The position numbers and the translations under genes were made by a program. From positions 50,115 to 114,114 of the forward strand of contig NZ_KE386601.1 of the NCBI RefSeq assembly GCF_000427885.1: 64,000 nt of DNA. The letters run 5' to 3'. The notes under the pieces are model-generated. The model saw only the letters and a list, made by a program, of their open reading frames with translations. It ran no database searches and was not told the origin of the DNA. This DNA is from Glycomyces tenuis DSM 44171. GTDB lineage: Bacteria > Actinomycetota > Actinomycetes > Mycobacteriales > Micromonosporaceae. This document shows positions 25,745 to 34,711 of this stretch, in pieces. The first letter of the stretch is position 1; each line of letters opens with the position of its first letter.

Positions 25745-26713
25745 ATGGCGACCACTCGAACCGACTCCTCCCGGACCGCCGCCCGGGCCGTGCCGCGCAC
25801 CGCGGACCGGCCCGGGCGGCGCGGGCCGCGCCGCTCCTCCCGCCGCGGCGGCCTCCACACGCTGGTGTTCCTGCTGCCGATGCTCATCATCTTCGGGGTG
25901 TTCTCCTGGTTCCCCATCGGCCGGGCGATCCTGATGAGCTTCCAGCAGACCAACCTCGTCACCGACCCGAGCTTCGTCGGCCTGGAGAACTTCCAGACCG
26001 TCCTGGCCGACCCGCTGCTGTGGACGGCCGTGAAGAACACCCTCTACTTCGCGCTCCTGGCGCTCCTCTTCGGCTACCCGATCCCGCTCGTCGCGGCCCT
26101 GCTGATGAGCGAGGTCCGGCGCATGAAAGGGCTGTTCAGCGCCCTCGCCTACCTCCCGGTGGTCGTCCCGCCGGTGGTGGCCGTCCTGCTGTGGAAGGTC
26201 TTCTACGACCCCGGGCCCGAAGGGGTGTTCAACACCCTCCTCGGCCACGTCGGCCTCGGCCCCTACGCCTGGCTCCAGGACGCCGACATCGCCATGCCCG
26301 CCCTGGTCCTCGAGGCCACGTGGGCCGCCGCCGGCGGCACGATCATCATCTACCTGGCCGCGCTCACCGGCGTCGACCCGAGCCTGTACGAGGCCGCCGA
26401 GATCGACGGCGCCGGCATCTGGCACAAGATCTGGCACATCACGCTGCCGCAGCTGCGCGGCATCCTGCTCATCACGTTCATCCTCCAGATCATCGGCACC
26501 GCCCAGGTCTTCCTGGAGCCGTTCCTGTTCACCGACGGCGGGCCCGCGAACTCGACGGTGACCGTGCTGCTCTTGATCTACCGCTACGCGTTCACCAACT
26601 CGCTCGGCGGCGACTACGGCGCCGCCACCGCCCTGAGCCTCATGCTGGCGATCGTGCTGGCCCTGTTCTCGGCGCTGTACTTCCGACTCACCCGCTCCTG
26701 GAGCAACTCATGA
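25745..26713 (+). CDS. sugar ABC transporter permease, MalF-like
   Basis: Predicted 322 residues from ATG 25745. A basic N-terminal tail of about 37 residues precedes about six membrane helices. The inner-membrane loop EAAEIDGAGIWHKIWHITLP is the EAA motif that docks the ATPase. It pairs with the MalG-like gene, whose ATG overlaps this stop (ATGA at 26710-26713). It imports the oligosaccharide bound by the lipoprotein upstream. Confidence 0.94.
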   Translation: MATTRTDSSRTAARAVPRTADRPGRRGPRRSSRRGGLHTLVFLLPMLIIFGVFSWFPIGRAILMSFQQTNLVTDPSFVGLENFQTVLADPLLWTAVKNTLYFALLALLFGYPIPLVAALLMSEVRRMKGLFSALAYLPVVVPPVVAVLLWKVFYDPGPEGVFNTLLGHVGLGPYAWLQDADIAMPALVLEATWAAAGGTIIIYLAALTGVDPSLYEAAEIDGAGIWHKIWHITLPQLRGILLITFILQIIGTAQVFLEPFLFTDGGPANSTVTVLLLIYRYAFTNSLGGDYGAATALSLMLAIVLALFSALYFRLTRSWSNS

Positions 26714-27600
26714 GCACCCGGCAAGCCGACCGCGGGGTCATCGCCCCCACCGACTGGAAGCGGCCCGGCGTCCGCTGGAGCGCGCGCGCCGCTCACGCCG
26801 CGCTCCTGGCGGCCCTCATCGTGATCGGCCTCGGGCCGATGCTGTGGCTCGCCAAGTCCGCCGTCACGCCCACACAGGACACGCTGCGCCAACCGCTCGC
26901 GCTGTGGCCGAACGGTCTCGACCTGGCGAACCTGACCGAGGCGTGGACCCGGGTCGAGATCGACAAGTACTTCTTCAACACCGTCGCCCTCGCCGCCGGA
27001 GCCTGGGCCGTCCAGCTCCTGGTCGCCGCCACCGCCGGCTACGCGCTGGCGGTCCTGCGCCCCCGGTACGGCAAGGTGCTCAGCGGGATCGTGCTCGCGA
27101 CGCTGTTCGTGCCGGCCGTGGTGCTGCTCGTGCCGCTCTACCTGACCGTGCTCGACCCGCCGGTGCTGGGGACCTCGCTGCTCAACTCCTTCTGGGCGGT
27201 GTGGCTGCCGGCCGGAGCCAACGCGTTCAACGTGCTGTTGATGCAGCGGTTCTTCTCCAACCTCCCCAGGGAGGTCTTCGAGGCCGCCCGCGTCGACGGC
27301 GCCGGCCCCTACCGGCTGTTCTGGTCGATCGTGCTGCCGATGTCGCGCCCCATCATCGGCGTCGTCTCGGTGTTCGCCGTCATCGCGTCCTGGAAGGACT
27401 TCCTGTGGCCGATGCTGGTGCTGCCCGACCCGAACCTCCAGCCGCTGTCGGTGCGCCTGCCCGCGCTCCAGCAGTTCGTCGAGCTCGACGTCTTCCTCGC
27501 CGCCCTGGCGATCTCGACGCTCATTCCCGTGGCGCTGTTCCTGGTCTTCCAGCGCATGTTCCTCTCCGGTGCCGGACTCGGAGGCGCGATCAAAGGCTGA
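26710..27600 (+). CDS. sugar ABC transporter permease, MalG-like
   Basis: Predicted 296 residues from ATG 26710, translationally coupled to the MalF-like gene. Six helices are apparent and the EAA loop reads FEAARVDGAGPYRLFWSIVLP. It is the second half of the importer pore. The following GH87-like gene starts 35 bp later and has its own AAAGGA ribosome binding site, so the operon likely continues. Confidence 0.94.
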   Translation: MSTRQADRGVIAPTDWKRPGVRWSARAAHAALLAALIVIGLGPMLWLAKSAVTPTQDTLRQPLALWPNGLDLANLTEAWTRVEIDKYFFNTVALAAGAWAVQLLVAATAGYALAVLRPRYGKVLSGIVLATLFVPAVVLLVPLYLTVLDPPVLGTSLLNSFWAVWLPAGANAFNVLLMQRFFSNLPREVFEAARVDGAGPYRLFWSIVLPMSRPIIGVVSVFAVIASWKDFLWPMLVLPDPNLQPLSVRLPALQQFVELDVFLAALAISTLIPVALFLVFQRMFLSGAGLGGAIKG

Positions 27601-27635
27601 CCGCCGCCCACACCTCTTGCGAAAGGACGACGACG

Positions 27636-29762
27636 ATGTCGCACCCATCCAGACCACTCCCGCTCAGACCACGCCTGCTCACCCTCTCGGCGGTGCTCGC
27701 GCTCGCCGTCGGCGCCGCCTGCATCTCCACCGCGCAGGCCGCGAGCAGCGCCTACGAAGCCGAGGACGCGGCCCTCTCCGGCGGCGCGGCCGTCGAGACC
27801 GAGCACGCCGGCTACACCGGTTCGGGCTACGTCGGCGGCTTCACCGACGCCAACAAGGGCTCGGCGGCGGTGACGTTCACCGTCGCCGCCGCCTCGGCCG
27901 GAACCGGCGAGCTCGAACTGCGCTACGCCAACGGCACCGGCGTCGACATGACCCTCTCGCTGTACGTCGACGGGACGAGGGCCCGCCAACTGACCCTGCC
28001 CTCGCCGGGCGGCTGGGACGCCTGGGGCACCGTCACGGCCCCGGTCGACCTCGCCGCCGGAGGCAGCGACGTGGCACTCCGCTTCGACTCCACCGACTCC
28101 GGCAACGTCAACCTCGACAGGATCACCGTCACCGACGACGACGGGCCCGACCCCGACCCGGGCGGCAGCGGCGCCGAGCTGCCGTACACCGAGTACGAAG
28201 CCGAGGACGCGGCCACCAACGCCACCGTGCTCGGCCCCGACCGCACCTACCGCACCGTCGCCTCCGAGGCGTCCGGCCGCCAGGCCGTCCGCCTCGACCA
28301 GACCGGCGAGTACGTCGAGTTCACCCTCACCGAGCCCGCGAACTCGCTGGTCCTGCGCTACTCCATTCCCGACTCCGCCGACGGGAGCGGCCTGACCGCC
28401 CCGCTCGGCCTCTACATCGACGGGCGCAAGCACACCGACCTCGAACTGACCAGCGCCTACAGCTGGGTCTACGGCCAGTACCCGTTCCCCAACGACCCGT
28501 CCCAAGGGCTGGCGCACCGGTTCTTCGACGAGACCCGCACGCTGCTCGACCCGCTCCCGGCCGGGACGGTCCTGCGCCTGGAGAAGGACGCCGCCTCGAC
28601 CGCCGCCCACTACGACATCGACCTGATCGACACCGAGCAGGTCGGATCGCCGTCGCCGCGACCCGCCGGCCTGGTGGACATCGCCGACCACGGCGCCGTC
28701 CCCGACGACGGGGCCGACGACACCGCGGCGATCCGCTCGGCCGTCGCCGCCGCCCAGTCGGCCGGGACCGGCGTCTGGGTCGGCGAAGGCCGCTTCACGA
28801 TCACCGAGCGCATCCAGGTGAACGGCATCGAGGTCCGCGGCGCCGGACCCTGGCACTCGGTCCTCGAAGGCGCGGACGGCCGCGGCGGCATCGAGCCGAC
28901 CGGCGGCACCGTCACCATCGCCGACCTCATGATCGACGGCGACGTCCGCCACCGCGACCCCGACGACCAGATCACCACCGACACCGCCGTCGAAGGCGTC
29001 TTCGGCCCCGGTTCGGTGGTGTCGAACGTGTGGATCGAGCACGCCAAGGTCGGCATGTGGATCCACAATGGCACCGACGGCCTGACCGTCACCGGCGTGC
29101 GCGTCCGCAACACCTTCGCCGACGGCATCCACCTCAACGGCGGCACCAGCGACACCGTCGTCGAGCAGAGCCACATACGCGGCACCGGCGACGACGCGCT
29201 CGCCATGTGGTCCAACGGCACCGCGGTCTCGAACTCCTCGTTCCGGCACAACACCGTGCAGACGCCGAACCTCGCCAACGGCATCGCGATCTACGGCGGC
29301 CACGGCAACAGCGCCGTCGGCAACCTCATCGCCGACACCGTGACCGCCTCGGCGGGCATCGCCGTCAGCACGCGGTTCGACCCGGTCCCGTTCAGCGGCG
29401 AGACCCTCATCGAAGGCAACACGCTCGTGCGCGCCGGCGGCCTGGAGCCGAACTGGAACAGCCGGTTCGGCGCGCTGTGGATCTACGCCGACACCTCGGA
29501 CATCACCGCGCCGGTCACCGTCCGCGACATGGTCGTCCGCGACTCCACGTACGCGGGGATCCTGATGAGCTGGCAGCGGCAGATCACGAACGTCACGTTC
29601 GAGGACGTCGTCATCGACGGCACGGGCACCTGGGGCATCGAGATCCAGGCGACCGGCTCCGCCTCCTTCACCGATGTGGACGTCAGCGGGACCGGCTCGG
29701 GCGGTCTGAGCGCGCCCGCGGAATTCGACGTCGTCCGCGGCGAGGGCAACTCCGGCTTCTGA
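27636..29762 (+). CDS. secreted GH87-like alpha-glucanase with carbohydrate-binding modules
   Basis: Predicted 708 residues from ATG 27636, with AAAGGA 8 nt upstream. A signal peptide ends near ISTAQAAS. Residues about 37-165 form a CBM35/CBM6-like beta sandwich (YEAEDAALSGGAAV, GTVTAPVDLAAGG), followed by a D/P/G linker. A second module, about 185-345, begins TEYEAEDAATNATVLG and is typical of GH87 mycodextranase and alpha-1,3-glucanase proteins. The catalytic right-handed beta-helix follows: DIADHGAVPDDGADDTAAI, DGIHLNGG, SHIRGTGDDALAMW and GIAIYGGHGN, with candidate catalytic aspartates in HIRGTGDDA. It should cut alpha-glucan outside the cell and feed the transporter upstream. Specificity for alpha-1,3 versus mixed linkages is inferred. 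Confidence 0.85.
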   Translation: MSHPSRPLPLRPRLLTLSAVLALAVGAACISTAQAASSAYEAEDAALSGGAAVETEHAGYTGSGYVGGFTDANKGSAAVTFTVAAASAGTGELELRYANGTGVDMTLSLYVDGTRARQLTLPSPGGWDAWGTVTAPVDLAAGGSDVALRFDSTDSGNVNLDRITVTDDDGPDPDPGGSGAELPYTEYEAEDAATNATVLGPDRTYRTVASEASGRQAVRLDQTGEYVEFTLTEPANSLVLRYSIPDSADGSGLTAPLGLYIDGRKHTDLELTSAYSWVYGQYPFPNDPSQGLAHRFFDETRTLLDPLPAGTVLRLEKDAASTAAHYDIDLIDTEQVGSPSPRPAGLVDIADHGAVPDDGADDTAAIRSAVAAAQSAGTGVWVGEGRFTITERIQVNGIEVRGAGPWHSVLEGADGRGGIEPTGGTVTIADLMIDGDVRHRDPDDQITTDTAVEGVFGPGSVVSNVWIEHAKVGMWIHNGTDGLTVTGVRVRNTFADGIHLNGGTSDTVVEQSHIRGTGDDALAMWSNGTAVSNSSFRHNTVQTPNLANGIAIYGGHGNSAVGNLIADTVTASAGIAVSTRFDPVPFSGETLIEGNTLVRAGGLEPNWNSRFGALWIYADTSDITAPVTVRDMVVRDSTYAGILMSWQRQITNVTFEDVVIDGTGTWGIEIQATGSASFTDVDVSGTGSGGLSAPAEFDVVRGEGNSGF

Positions 29763-29773
29763 CGCGGCACACC

Positions 29774-29819
29774 GGCGAGGACGGCCGCCGGGGCCCTCGC
29801 GTCCCGGCGGCCGCTCGCC
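29774..29819 (+). terminator. hairpin terminator of the glucan operon
   Basis: Inner arms CGGCCGCCGGG and CCCGGCGGCCG (29782-29813), extended by GGCGAG/CTCGCC across a small bulge, lie just after the GH87-like stop. They probably end the operon. Confidence 0.7.
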
Positions 29820-29913
29820 TCGTCGGCTTCACTTCTCGCCGCGTCTGTGCGAACATCGTTGCTGCGACCGACATCGGTCTCGCGTGGTCCACCCCGCCCC
29901 AAGGAGATCCGCC

Positions 29914-31140
29914 ATGCCGCGCCCCACCCCGCTCCTCGCAGTGACCAACGGCCTCTTGAACCTCACCCAGCGCCGCCGCGACCCCGAGGCGCTGTGGCGC
30001 CGCCTTCTCGACGATTGCGAGCGCGAGTTCGGCCTGGTCCCCGAAGGCCCCGAGGCCGAAGCGCTGCGGCAGCTGCTGAACGCCATGTACGACGAGCCCG
30101 GGCTCTCCGCGATGGGACGCTTCAGCGCCGAGCACTCGCAGGTGGGCCCCAGGCTCCGGAACGTCGCCCAAGTGGACGCGCAGCACCGCGCCGAACCCGC
30201 GATCGGCGCCGAGCCGATCGAGGACCCGATCTTCATCCTCGGCCTGCCCCGCACCGCCACCACCGTCACGCACCGGCTCCTGGCCGCGGCAGAGGGCTGC
30301 CGCGGGCCCCTCATGGCGGAGCTGGTCTCGACGAGAACGCATTATGAGGACTGGAAGAAGGAGTCCAAGGGCATCGAGAAGGTCATCAAGATGATGTACC
30401 GCTATGAGCCCTACTTCAAGGACATCCACCCGCTCAGCGCGTTCGAGCCCGAGGAGACGTTCTTCGCCGAGGTCGCCACCCGGTTCTTCATGGGCTCGGC
30501 GCCGCTGCCCGGTTATCGCAAGTGGATCGACGGCGCCGACGCCGTCCCCTGGTACGAGTACCTCAAGCGGGTGCTCCAGGTCCTCCAGTACGGCAGGCCC
30601 CGGCGGCGGTGGGTGCTGAAGCAGCCCGCGCACCTGTGGCATCTGCCGGAGATCTTCAAGGTCTTCCCGACCGCGACGATCGTGTGGTGCCACCGGGACC
30701 CGGTCACCGCGTTCGGGTCGACCTGCTCGATGAACGAGGCGACCTGGCGGATGCATCTCAAGCCCGAGGCCGTGGACCTGCACGAGCTCGGGGACCTGTG
30801 GCTCGACCTCCTCGTGGAGGGGATCGAGACCGCGAGGACCGCCCGGGCGGGCCTGCCGCGCGAGCGGATCGTGGACGTGCCCTACCACTGGCTGACCACG
30901 GACCCGTACAGCACGATCCCGGCGCTGTTCGAGCGGCTGGACGTCCCCTGGGGGCCGGCTTCCGAGCGGTCGCTCGACGAGCATTTCGCGAAGCGGGACA
31001 CCACCCGCCGCCACGAGTACGAGGCGGCCGCCTACGGCAAGGGGCACGACCAGATCACCGAGGCGTTCGGCGACTACGTGCAGATGGTGCACGGCTTCAA
31101 CGCCGCTCCACCGGCGTGGATCCGCGGCGCTCTCAGGTGA
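29914..31140 (+). CDS. sulfotransferase family protein (PAPS-dependent)
   Basis: Predicted 408 residues from ATG 29914, preceded by AAGGAG at 7 nt. It carries the 5'-phosphosulfate loop EDPIFILGLPRTATTVTHRLL, a P-loop-like motif, and the 3'-phosphate region IVWCHRDPVTAFGSTC with the conserved Arg. Family members move sulfate from PAPS to a lipid, sugar or amine in the cytosol. In actinobacteria the Stf group often works on glycolipids, but no partner gene here reveals the acceptor. It converges on regX3 with 34 bp between stops. Length fits the actinobacterial Stf branch. Confidence 0.82.
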   Translation: MPRPTPLLAVTNGLLNLTQRRRDPEALWRRLLDDCEREFGLVPEGPEAEALRQLLNAMYDEPGLSAMGRFSAEHSQVGPRLRNVAQVDAQHRAEPAIGAEPIEDPIFILGLPRTATTVTHRLLAAAEGCRGPLMAELVSTRTHYEDWKKESKGIEKVIKMMYRYEPYFKDIHPLSAFEPEETFFAEVATRFFMGSAPLPGYRKWIDGADAVPWYEYLKRVLQVLQYGRPRRRWVLKQPAHLWHLPEIFKVFPTATIVWCHRDPVTAFGSTCSMNEATWRMHLKPEAVDLHELGDLWLDLLVEGIETARTARAGLPRERIVDVPYHWLTTDPYSTIPALFERLDVPWGPASERSLDEHFAKRDTTRRHEYEAAAYGKGHDQITEAFGDYVQMVHGFNAAPPAWIRGALR

Positions 31141-31174
31141 CCGGCGGTGCGGGCCGCGCAGGGGCCTCCGCTGC

Positions 31175-31861
31175 TCAGGCGTGCGGGTCGAACTTGTAGC
31201 CCAGGCCCCGGACCGTCACCAGGTGCCGCGGCTTGCCCGGCTCGGGCTCGATCTTGGAGCGCAGGCGCTTGACGTGCACGTCGAGGGTCTTGGTGTCGCC
31301 GACGTAGTTCGCGCCCCAGACCCGGTCGATGAGCTGGCCGCGGGTGAGCACGCGCCCGGCGTTGCGCAGCAGCATCTCCAGCAGCTCGAACTCCTTGAGC
31401 GGCAGCTGGACGTCCCCGCCGCCGACCGAGACGGTGTGGCGGTCGACGTCCATGCGCACCGGCCCGGCCTCCAGGACCGTGACGATCGGGTCGTCGGGCT
31501 CGGCCGAGCGGCGCAGCACCGCCCTGATCCTGGCCACCAACTCCCGGGAGGAGTACGGCTTGGTGATGTAGTCGTCGGCGCCCAGCTCCAGGCCCACCAC
31601 CTTGTCGACCTCGGAGTCGCGGGCGGTGACCATGATGATCGGGACGTTCGAGTTCGCCCGCAGCTCGCGGCACACCTCGGTGCCGGACTTCTCGGGCAGC
31701 ATGAGGTCGAGGAGGACCACGTCGGCGCCCGTGCGCTCGTACTCCTTGATGGCGGCGTCGCCGTCGGCGGCGACCGACACCTCGAAGCCCTCCTTGCGGA
31801 GCATGTAAGACAAAGCGTCGGAGAACGATTCCTCGTCTTCGACTACGAGAACGCGGGTCAC
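31175..31861 (-). CDS. regX3: RegX3-like response regulator
   Basis: Predicted 228 residues. The receiver domain has EDE near the start, the phospho-acceptor D52 in VVLLDLMLPEKSG, T of MVTARD and K of YITKPY. The C-terminal OmpR/PhoB winged helix includes LPLKEFELLEMLLRNAGRVLTRGQL and TLDVHVKRLRSKIE. It is the partner of the sensor at 31858-33120, whose stop overlaps this gene's GTG by 4 nt (GTGA). In actinobacteria the pair controls phosphate starvation genes. RegX3 is the closest match by length and context, with gpmA also in the neighbourhood as in mycobacteria. Confidence 0.93.
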   Translation of the reverse strand: MTRVLVVEDEESFSDALSYMLRKEGFEVSVAADGDAAIKEYERTGADVVLLDLMLPEKSGTEVCRELRANSNVPIIMVTARDSEVDKVVGLELGADDYITKPYSSRELVARIRAVLRRSAEPDDPIVTVLEAGPVRMDVDRHTVSVGGGDVQLPLKEFELLEMLLRNAGRVLTRGQLIDRVWGANYVGDTKTLDVHVKRLRSKIEPEPGKPRHLVTVRGLGYKFDPHA

Positions 31862-33120
31862 GGGTCAACCTTCCCTAGCGATAAAGCATCGTCGGATCTG
31901 TCGATTTCAGCCGAGTCCGGTGCCGTGGCGTCGGCCGGAAGGGAACGCGCAGGCAACATCAAGGTAAACATTGATCCAGATTCCGGCATACTGGACACTT
32001 CGACACGTCCCCCATGATTCACCGCGACGTGCTTCACAATAGCCAATCCCAGGCCGGTGCCCCCGGTGGCCCGCGACCGCGCCGCGTCCACCCGGTAGAA
32101 CCGCTCGAAGATCCGGTCCAGTTCCTCTGGGGGAATACCGATCCCCTCGTCGCGGACCCCGATGCAGACGGTCTGCGACCGGGCCACCGAACCGTTCGGT
32201 CGGCACAGCGAGGTGGTCACCTCGACCGTCGTGTTCTCAGGTGAATACGCGATGGCGTTGTCGACGAGGTTCTTCACCGCCATCACCAACTGCGACTCGG
32301 TGCCGAGCACCTCGAGCGCCGTGACGCCGTTCACCTTGAGGCCGATGCCCTTCGTCTCGGCGCCGATCCGGGTCTGGTCGAGCGCCTCGGCGATGATCCG
32401 GTCGACCGACACCGGCTCGGGGTCGGGCAGCTTCTCGGCGCCCTGGAGCCGCGAGAGCTCGAGCAGGTCGGTGACGAGGTGGGTCATGCGCGCCGACTCG
32501 GCCTGGATGCGGTCGGCGAAGCGGGCCGCCGCGTCGGGGTCCTCGGCGGCGTCCTTGAGCGCCTCGGCGAGGATCTGCATCGCCCCGACCGGCGTCTTCA
32601 GCTCGTGGCTGATGTTCGCGACGAAGTCGCGCCGCACCCGCTCGACGCGGTGCAGCTCGGAGATGTCCTGGAGCTCGACGACGGCCACGCCGTCGGCCAG
32701 CGGCGTGATGCGCGCCCGCACCGCCGAGGGCTCGCCCATCGCGGGCGCGGGCACGTCCAGCTCGGCGTCGCGGAAGCGCCCCGAGCGCCTGGCCTGCGCC
32801 AGGAGCGCCCGCAGGGTCAGCGAGGTGATCTCGACGTCGTCGACGAGCCCGAGGCCGCGGGCGGCGGTGTTGGCGTACAGGACCTGGTTCTGCTCGTCGA
32901 CCAGGCACACGCCGGTGCGCAGCAGGTCGATCGCGGCCGCCCACGGGCGGCGGTCCGGCGAGACGGCCGCGCCGTGGTACCGCGGCGCCCTGCGGCCCTT
33001 GATCAGGGCCAGGGCCGTGGAGGCGGCGCCGAGGGCGGCGCCGGCGGCCAGGCCCGCGAGCGCCCGGCCGGTGCTTCCGCGAAGCGCCGAGCGAGGGGGG
33101 TTCGAATCGTTATGACGCAC
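31858..33120 (-). CDS. senX3: SenX3-like sensor histidine kinase
   Basis: Predicted 420 residues. A short N-terminal hydrophobic stretch (residues about 17-40) is followed by a PAS-like region and the kinase core. The H-box is FVANISHELKTPVGA (His about 172), the N-box NLVDNAIAYSPE, then DEGIGIPPEELDRIF and TGGTGLGLAIVKHV. It senses envelope or phosphate status and phosphorylates the response regulator 31175-31861. SenX3 proteins have an N-terminal membrane anchor and PAS domain of this type. The promoter must lie upstream of 33120, next to a hairpin at 33142-33166. Confidence 0.92.
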   Translation of the reverse strand: MRHNDSNPPRSALRGSTGRALAGLAAGAALGAASTALALIKGRRAPRYHGAAVSPDRRPWAAAIDLLRTGVCLVDEQNQVLYANTAARGLGLVDDVEITSLTLRALLAQARRSGRFRDAELDVPAPAMGEPSAVRARITPLADGVAVVELQDISELHRVERVRRDFVANISHELKTPVGAMQILAEALKDAAEDPDAAARFADRIQAESARMTHLVTDLLELSRLQGAEKLPDPEPVSVDRIIAEALDQTRIGAETKGIGLKVNGVTALEVLGTESQLVMAVKNLVDNAIAYSPENTTVEVTTSLCRPNGSVARSQTVCIGVRDEGIGIPPEELDRIFERFYRVDAARSRATGGTGLGLAIVKHVAVNHGGRVEVSSMPESGSMFTLMLPARSLPADATAPDSAEIDRSDDALSLGKVDP

Positions 33121-33141
33121 GCTTCCAGCCTAAACATGAAA

Positions 33142-33166
33142 CGGCCCGGCGTCGAGTGCCGGGCCG
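33142..33166 (-). terminator. hairpin between small HTH gene and senX3
   Basis: Arms CGGCCCGGC and GCCGGGCCG form a 9-bp stem with a 7-nt loop, 19 bp after the stop of 33185-33532. It probably ends that gene's transcript. Confidence 0.6.
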
Positions 33167-33184
33167 CCACGCGGTAACCCTCCG

Positions 33185-33532
33185 TTAACCCAGCCTCTCG
33201 GGCTCGCCCTGCGCCGCGACGGCGGCCGACGCCTCGGGCACCGCCTCCCCGCCGGCCGGCAGGCGCGCCGGAACCGCGGGGTCGAGGTGCCGGAACGGGA
33301 GGACCTTGGCGGGGTCGATCGCCCCGCTGACCGATGCCAGGACGATCAGCTGCGCGTTCGTGTCGACCGCGAACCGGTTCCGCAGGTCCTTGAGGAGGCG
33401 GCGCAGGTGCGTCGGCGAATACCCCAGCCACTGGGCGGCGACCTCCTGGCTGGGGGCCGCGATCAGGCAGTTGAGCAGCTCGATCTCGGTCGCGCCGAGC
33501 GCGGTGGGGGTGTGCGAAGGGGGAAGGTTCAC
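33185..33532 (-). CDS. small LuxR-type helix-turn-helix protein
   Basis: Predicted 115 residues from GTG 33532-33530; no strong ribosome site is visible, and an upstream TTG/ATG at 33592 is less likely. Residues about 10-75 (ALGATEIELLNCLIAAPSQE, then WLGYSPTHLRRLLKDLRNRF) follow the LuxR C-terminal HTH pattern. The tail is Pro/Ala/Glu-rich. There is no receiver or sensor domain, so it would act as an orphan DNA-binding protein. It is divergent from the bacteriocin locus at 34172-37673, with about 640 bp between, and may regulate it. That role is inferred from position. Confidence 0.6.
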   Translation of the reverse strand: MNLPPSHTPTALGATEIELLNCLIAAPSQEVAAQWLGYSPTHLRRLLKDLRNRFAVDTNAQLIVLASVSGAIDPAKVLPFRHLDPAVPARLPAGGEAVPEASAAVAAQGEPERLG

Positions 33533-34171
33533 GCTCTTTCTCTCTTCACTTGAGTGGTAAGGAGCAGGGCGGTGCCTTTGGGGACAAATCAAACGGTAAC
33601 AGCTCGAGTGCGGTCCGTGTGTGCCAGGAAGATGACAACGGGCGACCCCGCGCCGCCGACCGGACCGGGCTCCCCGCGGTGGCGATGGGCGTTCGGGGAG
33701 GTCTGGTCGCCGAGGGCGGCCCGGCCTCCCCGCGCCCCTGGCGATGTTCGGAACCGAACGCGCGCCTTGCGGGCCATTGTCGACATCGATAGCTTAAGAA
33801 GGCCAAGGGCGCACGACCAGAAGCTCCTACACCACCGGCCGTGCGCCGCGGCGAGACCGCGACAGAAAGGAGAACCCGATTGCCAGCGGCCTCAAGCGAA
33901 TCCTAGCCCGACGCCTTCACCGCCCCATCGGTCCGCTCGGTCCTTCGCACCGAGAGGCCGAAGCGGACGACGACGGAGGCGACCGGCCCGACGAGGGCCG
34001 TCGTGAGGACCGGGCCGGCGGAGCGAGAGACGCGGCAGCACCGAGGGCGCATGTGACGGCGCCCCACTCAGACGACGCACAGGGACCGACGGGCCCCGCC
34101 CCCGCGCAGCGGACGCGGCGAGCACGCGGGCCCTCGAAAGCCGGACTCCTCAAGACCGAAGGAAGACAACG
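33533..34171 (+). other. 639-bp intergenic region upstream of the bacteriocin gene
   Basis: No gene with a normal start is clear here. A frame without ATG, GTG or TTG runs from about 33799 to a TGA that overlaps the bacteriocin TTG (TTGA, 34172); it would need an ATT start after AAAGGAG at 33868-33874 and its third-position GC is near background. The same AAAGGAG also precedes an 8-codon mini-frame (TTG CCA GCG GCC). Promoter and leader functions are likely. Confidence 0.5.
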
Positions 34172-34534
34172 TTGACCACTCGTATCCACTCGCTCAAAGT
34201 CCGCGCCTCCAGGGCGGCGGCGGTCGCCTCAATGGCCGTCATGATGATCGCCGGCGGCGCCACCGCCGCTCAGGCGGCCCCGGCGGAAGGCGACTTCGGC
34301 TACCAGGCCTGCTCGAACGTCGGCGGCGGCACCTGGTGCCAGGGCACGCAGCCCGACGGCCTGCTCAAGGAGTGCTACTCGAACTACAAGCACAACAGCA
34401 ACTACCACAGCGCGACCGCCGCCATGGCCGGCGGAACCGAGACGCGGTACGCCTCGGCGGGGTACTGGGCCAGGGCCAACATCACGGCCGGATGGGCCTA
34501 CACCTGCTACACCTACTACAATCCCAACGCCTGA
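34172..34534 (+). CDS. lactococcin 972 family bacteriocin, Cys-rich
   Basis: Predicted 120 residues from TTG 34172 with GAAGGAAG about 8 nt upstream. A signal peptide (residues 1-36, ending TAAQA) precedes a mature part of about 84 residues with the family pattern: GGGTWCQG, YSNYKHNSNYHSAT, ARANITAGWAYT and a C-terminal TYYNPNA. Lcn972-type peptides bind lipid II and block septum formation, and they are secreted by the Sec route. Four cysteines (ACSN, TWCQ, KECY, YTCY) are present in the mature part; the founding Lcn972 has none, so two disulfides are possible. The downstream genes encode the usual immunity-associated membrane proteins and ABC ATPase. Confidence 0.88.
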   Translation: MTTRIHSLKVRASRAAAVASMAVMMIAGGATAAQAAPAEGDFGYQACSNVGGGTWCQGTQPDGLLKECYSNYKHNSNYHSATAAMAGGTETRYASAGYWARANITAGWAYTCYTYYNPNA

Positions 34535-34574
34535 GTCTGATGAAGGCTTAGCGGCGCAACGCGAATACCATCAA

Positions 34575-34611
34575 GCCGGTATCGAGCCGGACCATCCGGC
34601 TCGATACCGGC
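34575..34611 (+). terminator. hairpin between bacteriocin and immunity genes
   Basis: A perfect 16-bp stem (GCCGGTATCGAGCCGG and its complement) with loop ACCAT follows the bacteriocin gene. Placed inside the operon, it probably lets only part of the transcription reach the immunity genes and protects the bacteriocin mRNA end. Confidence 0.75.
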
Positions 34612-34711
34612 GAGCGACAAGAGCGCCTCCTCCGCCCTCGTGCGGCCGCATTCGAGCCCTGTGCCAGCGGATCCGCCCCATCCCAGTGCCCGATAAGGAT
34701 TGCGAACGTTC

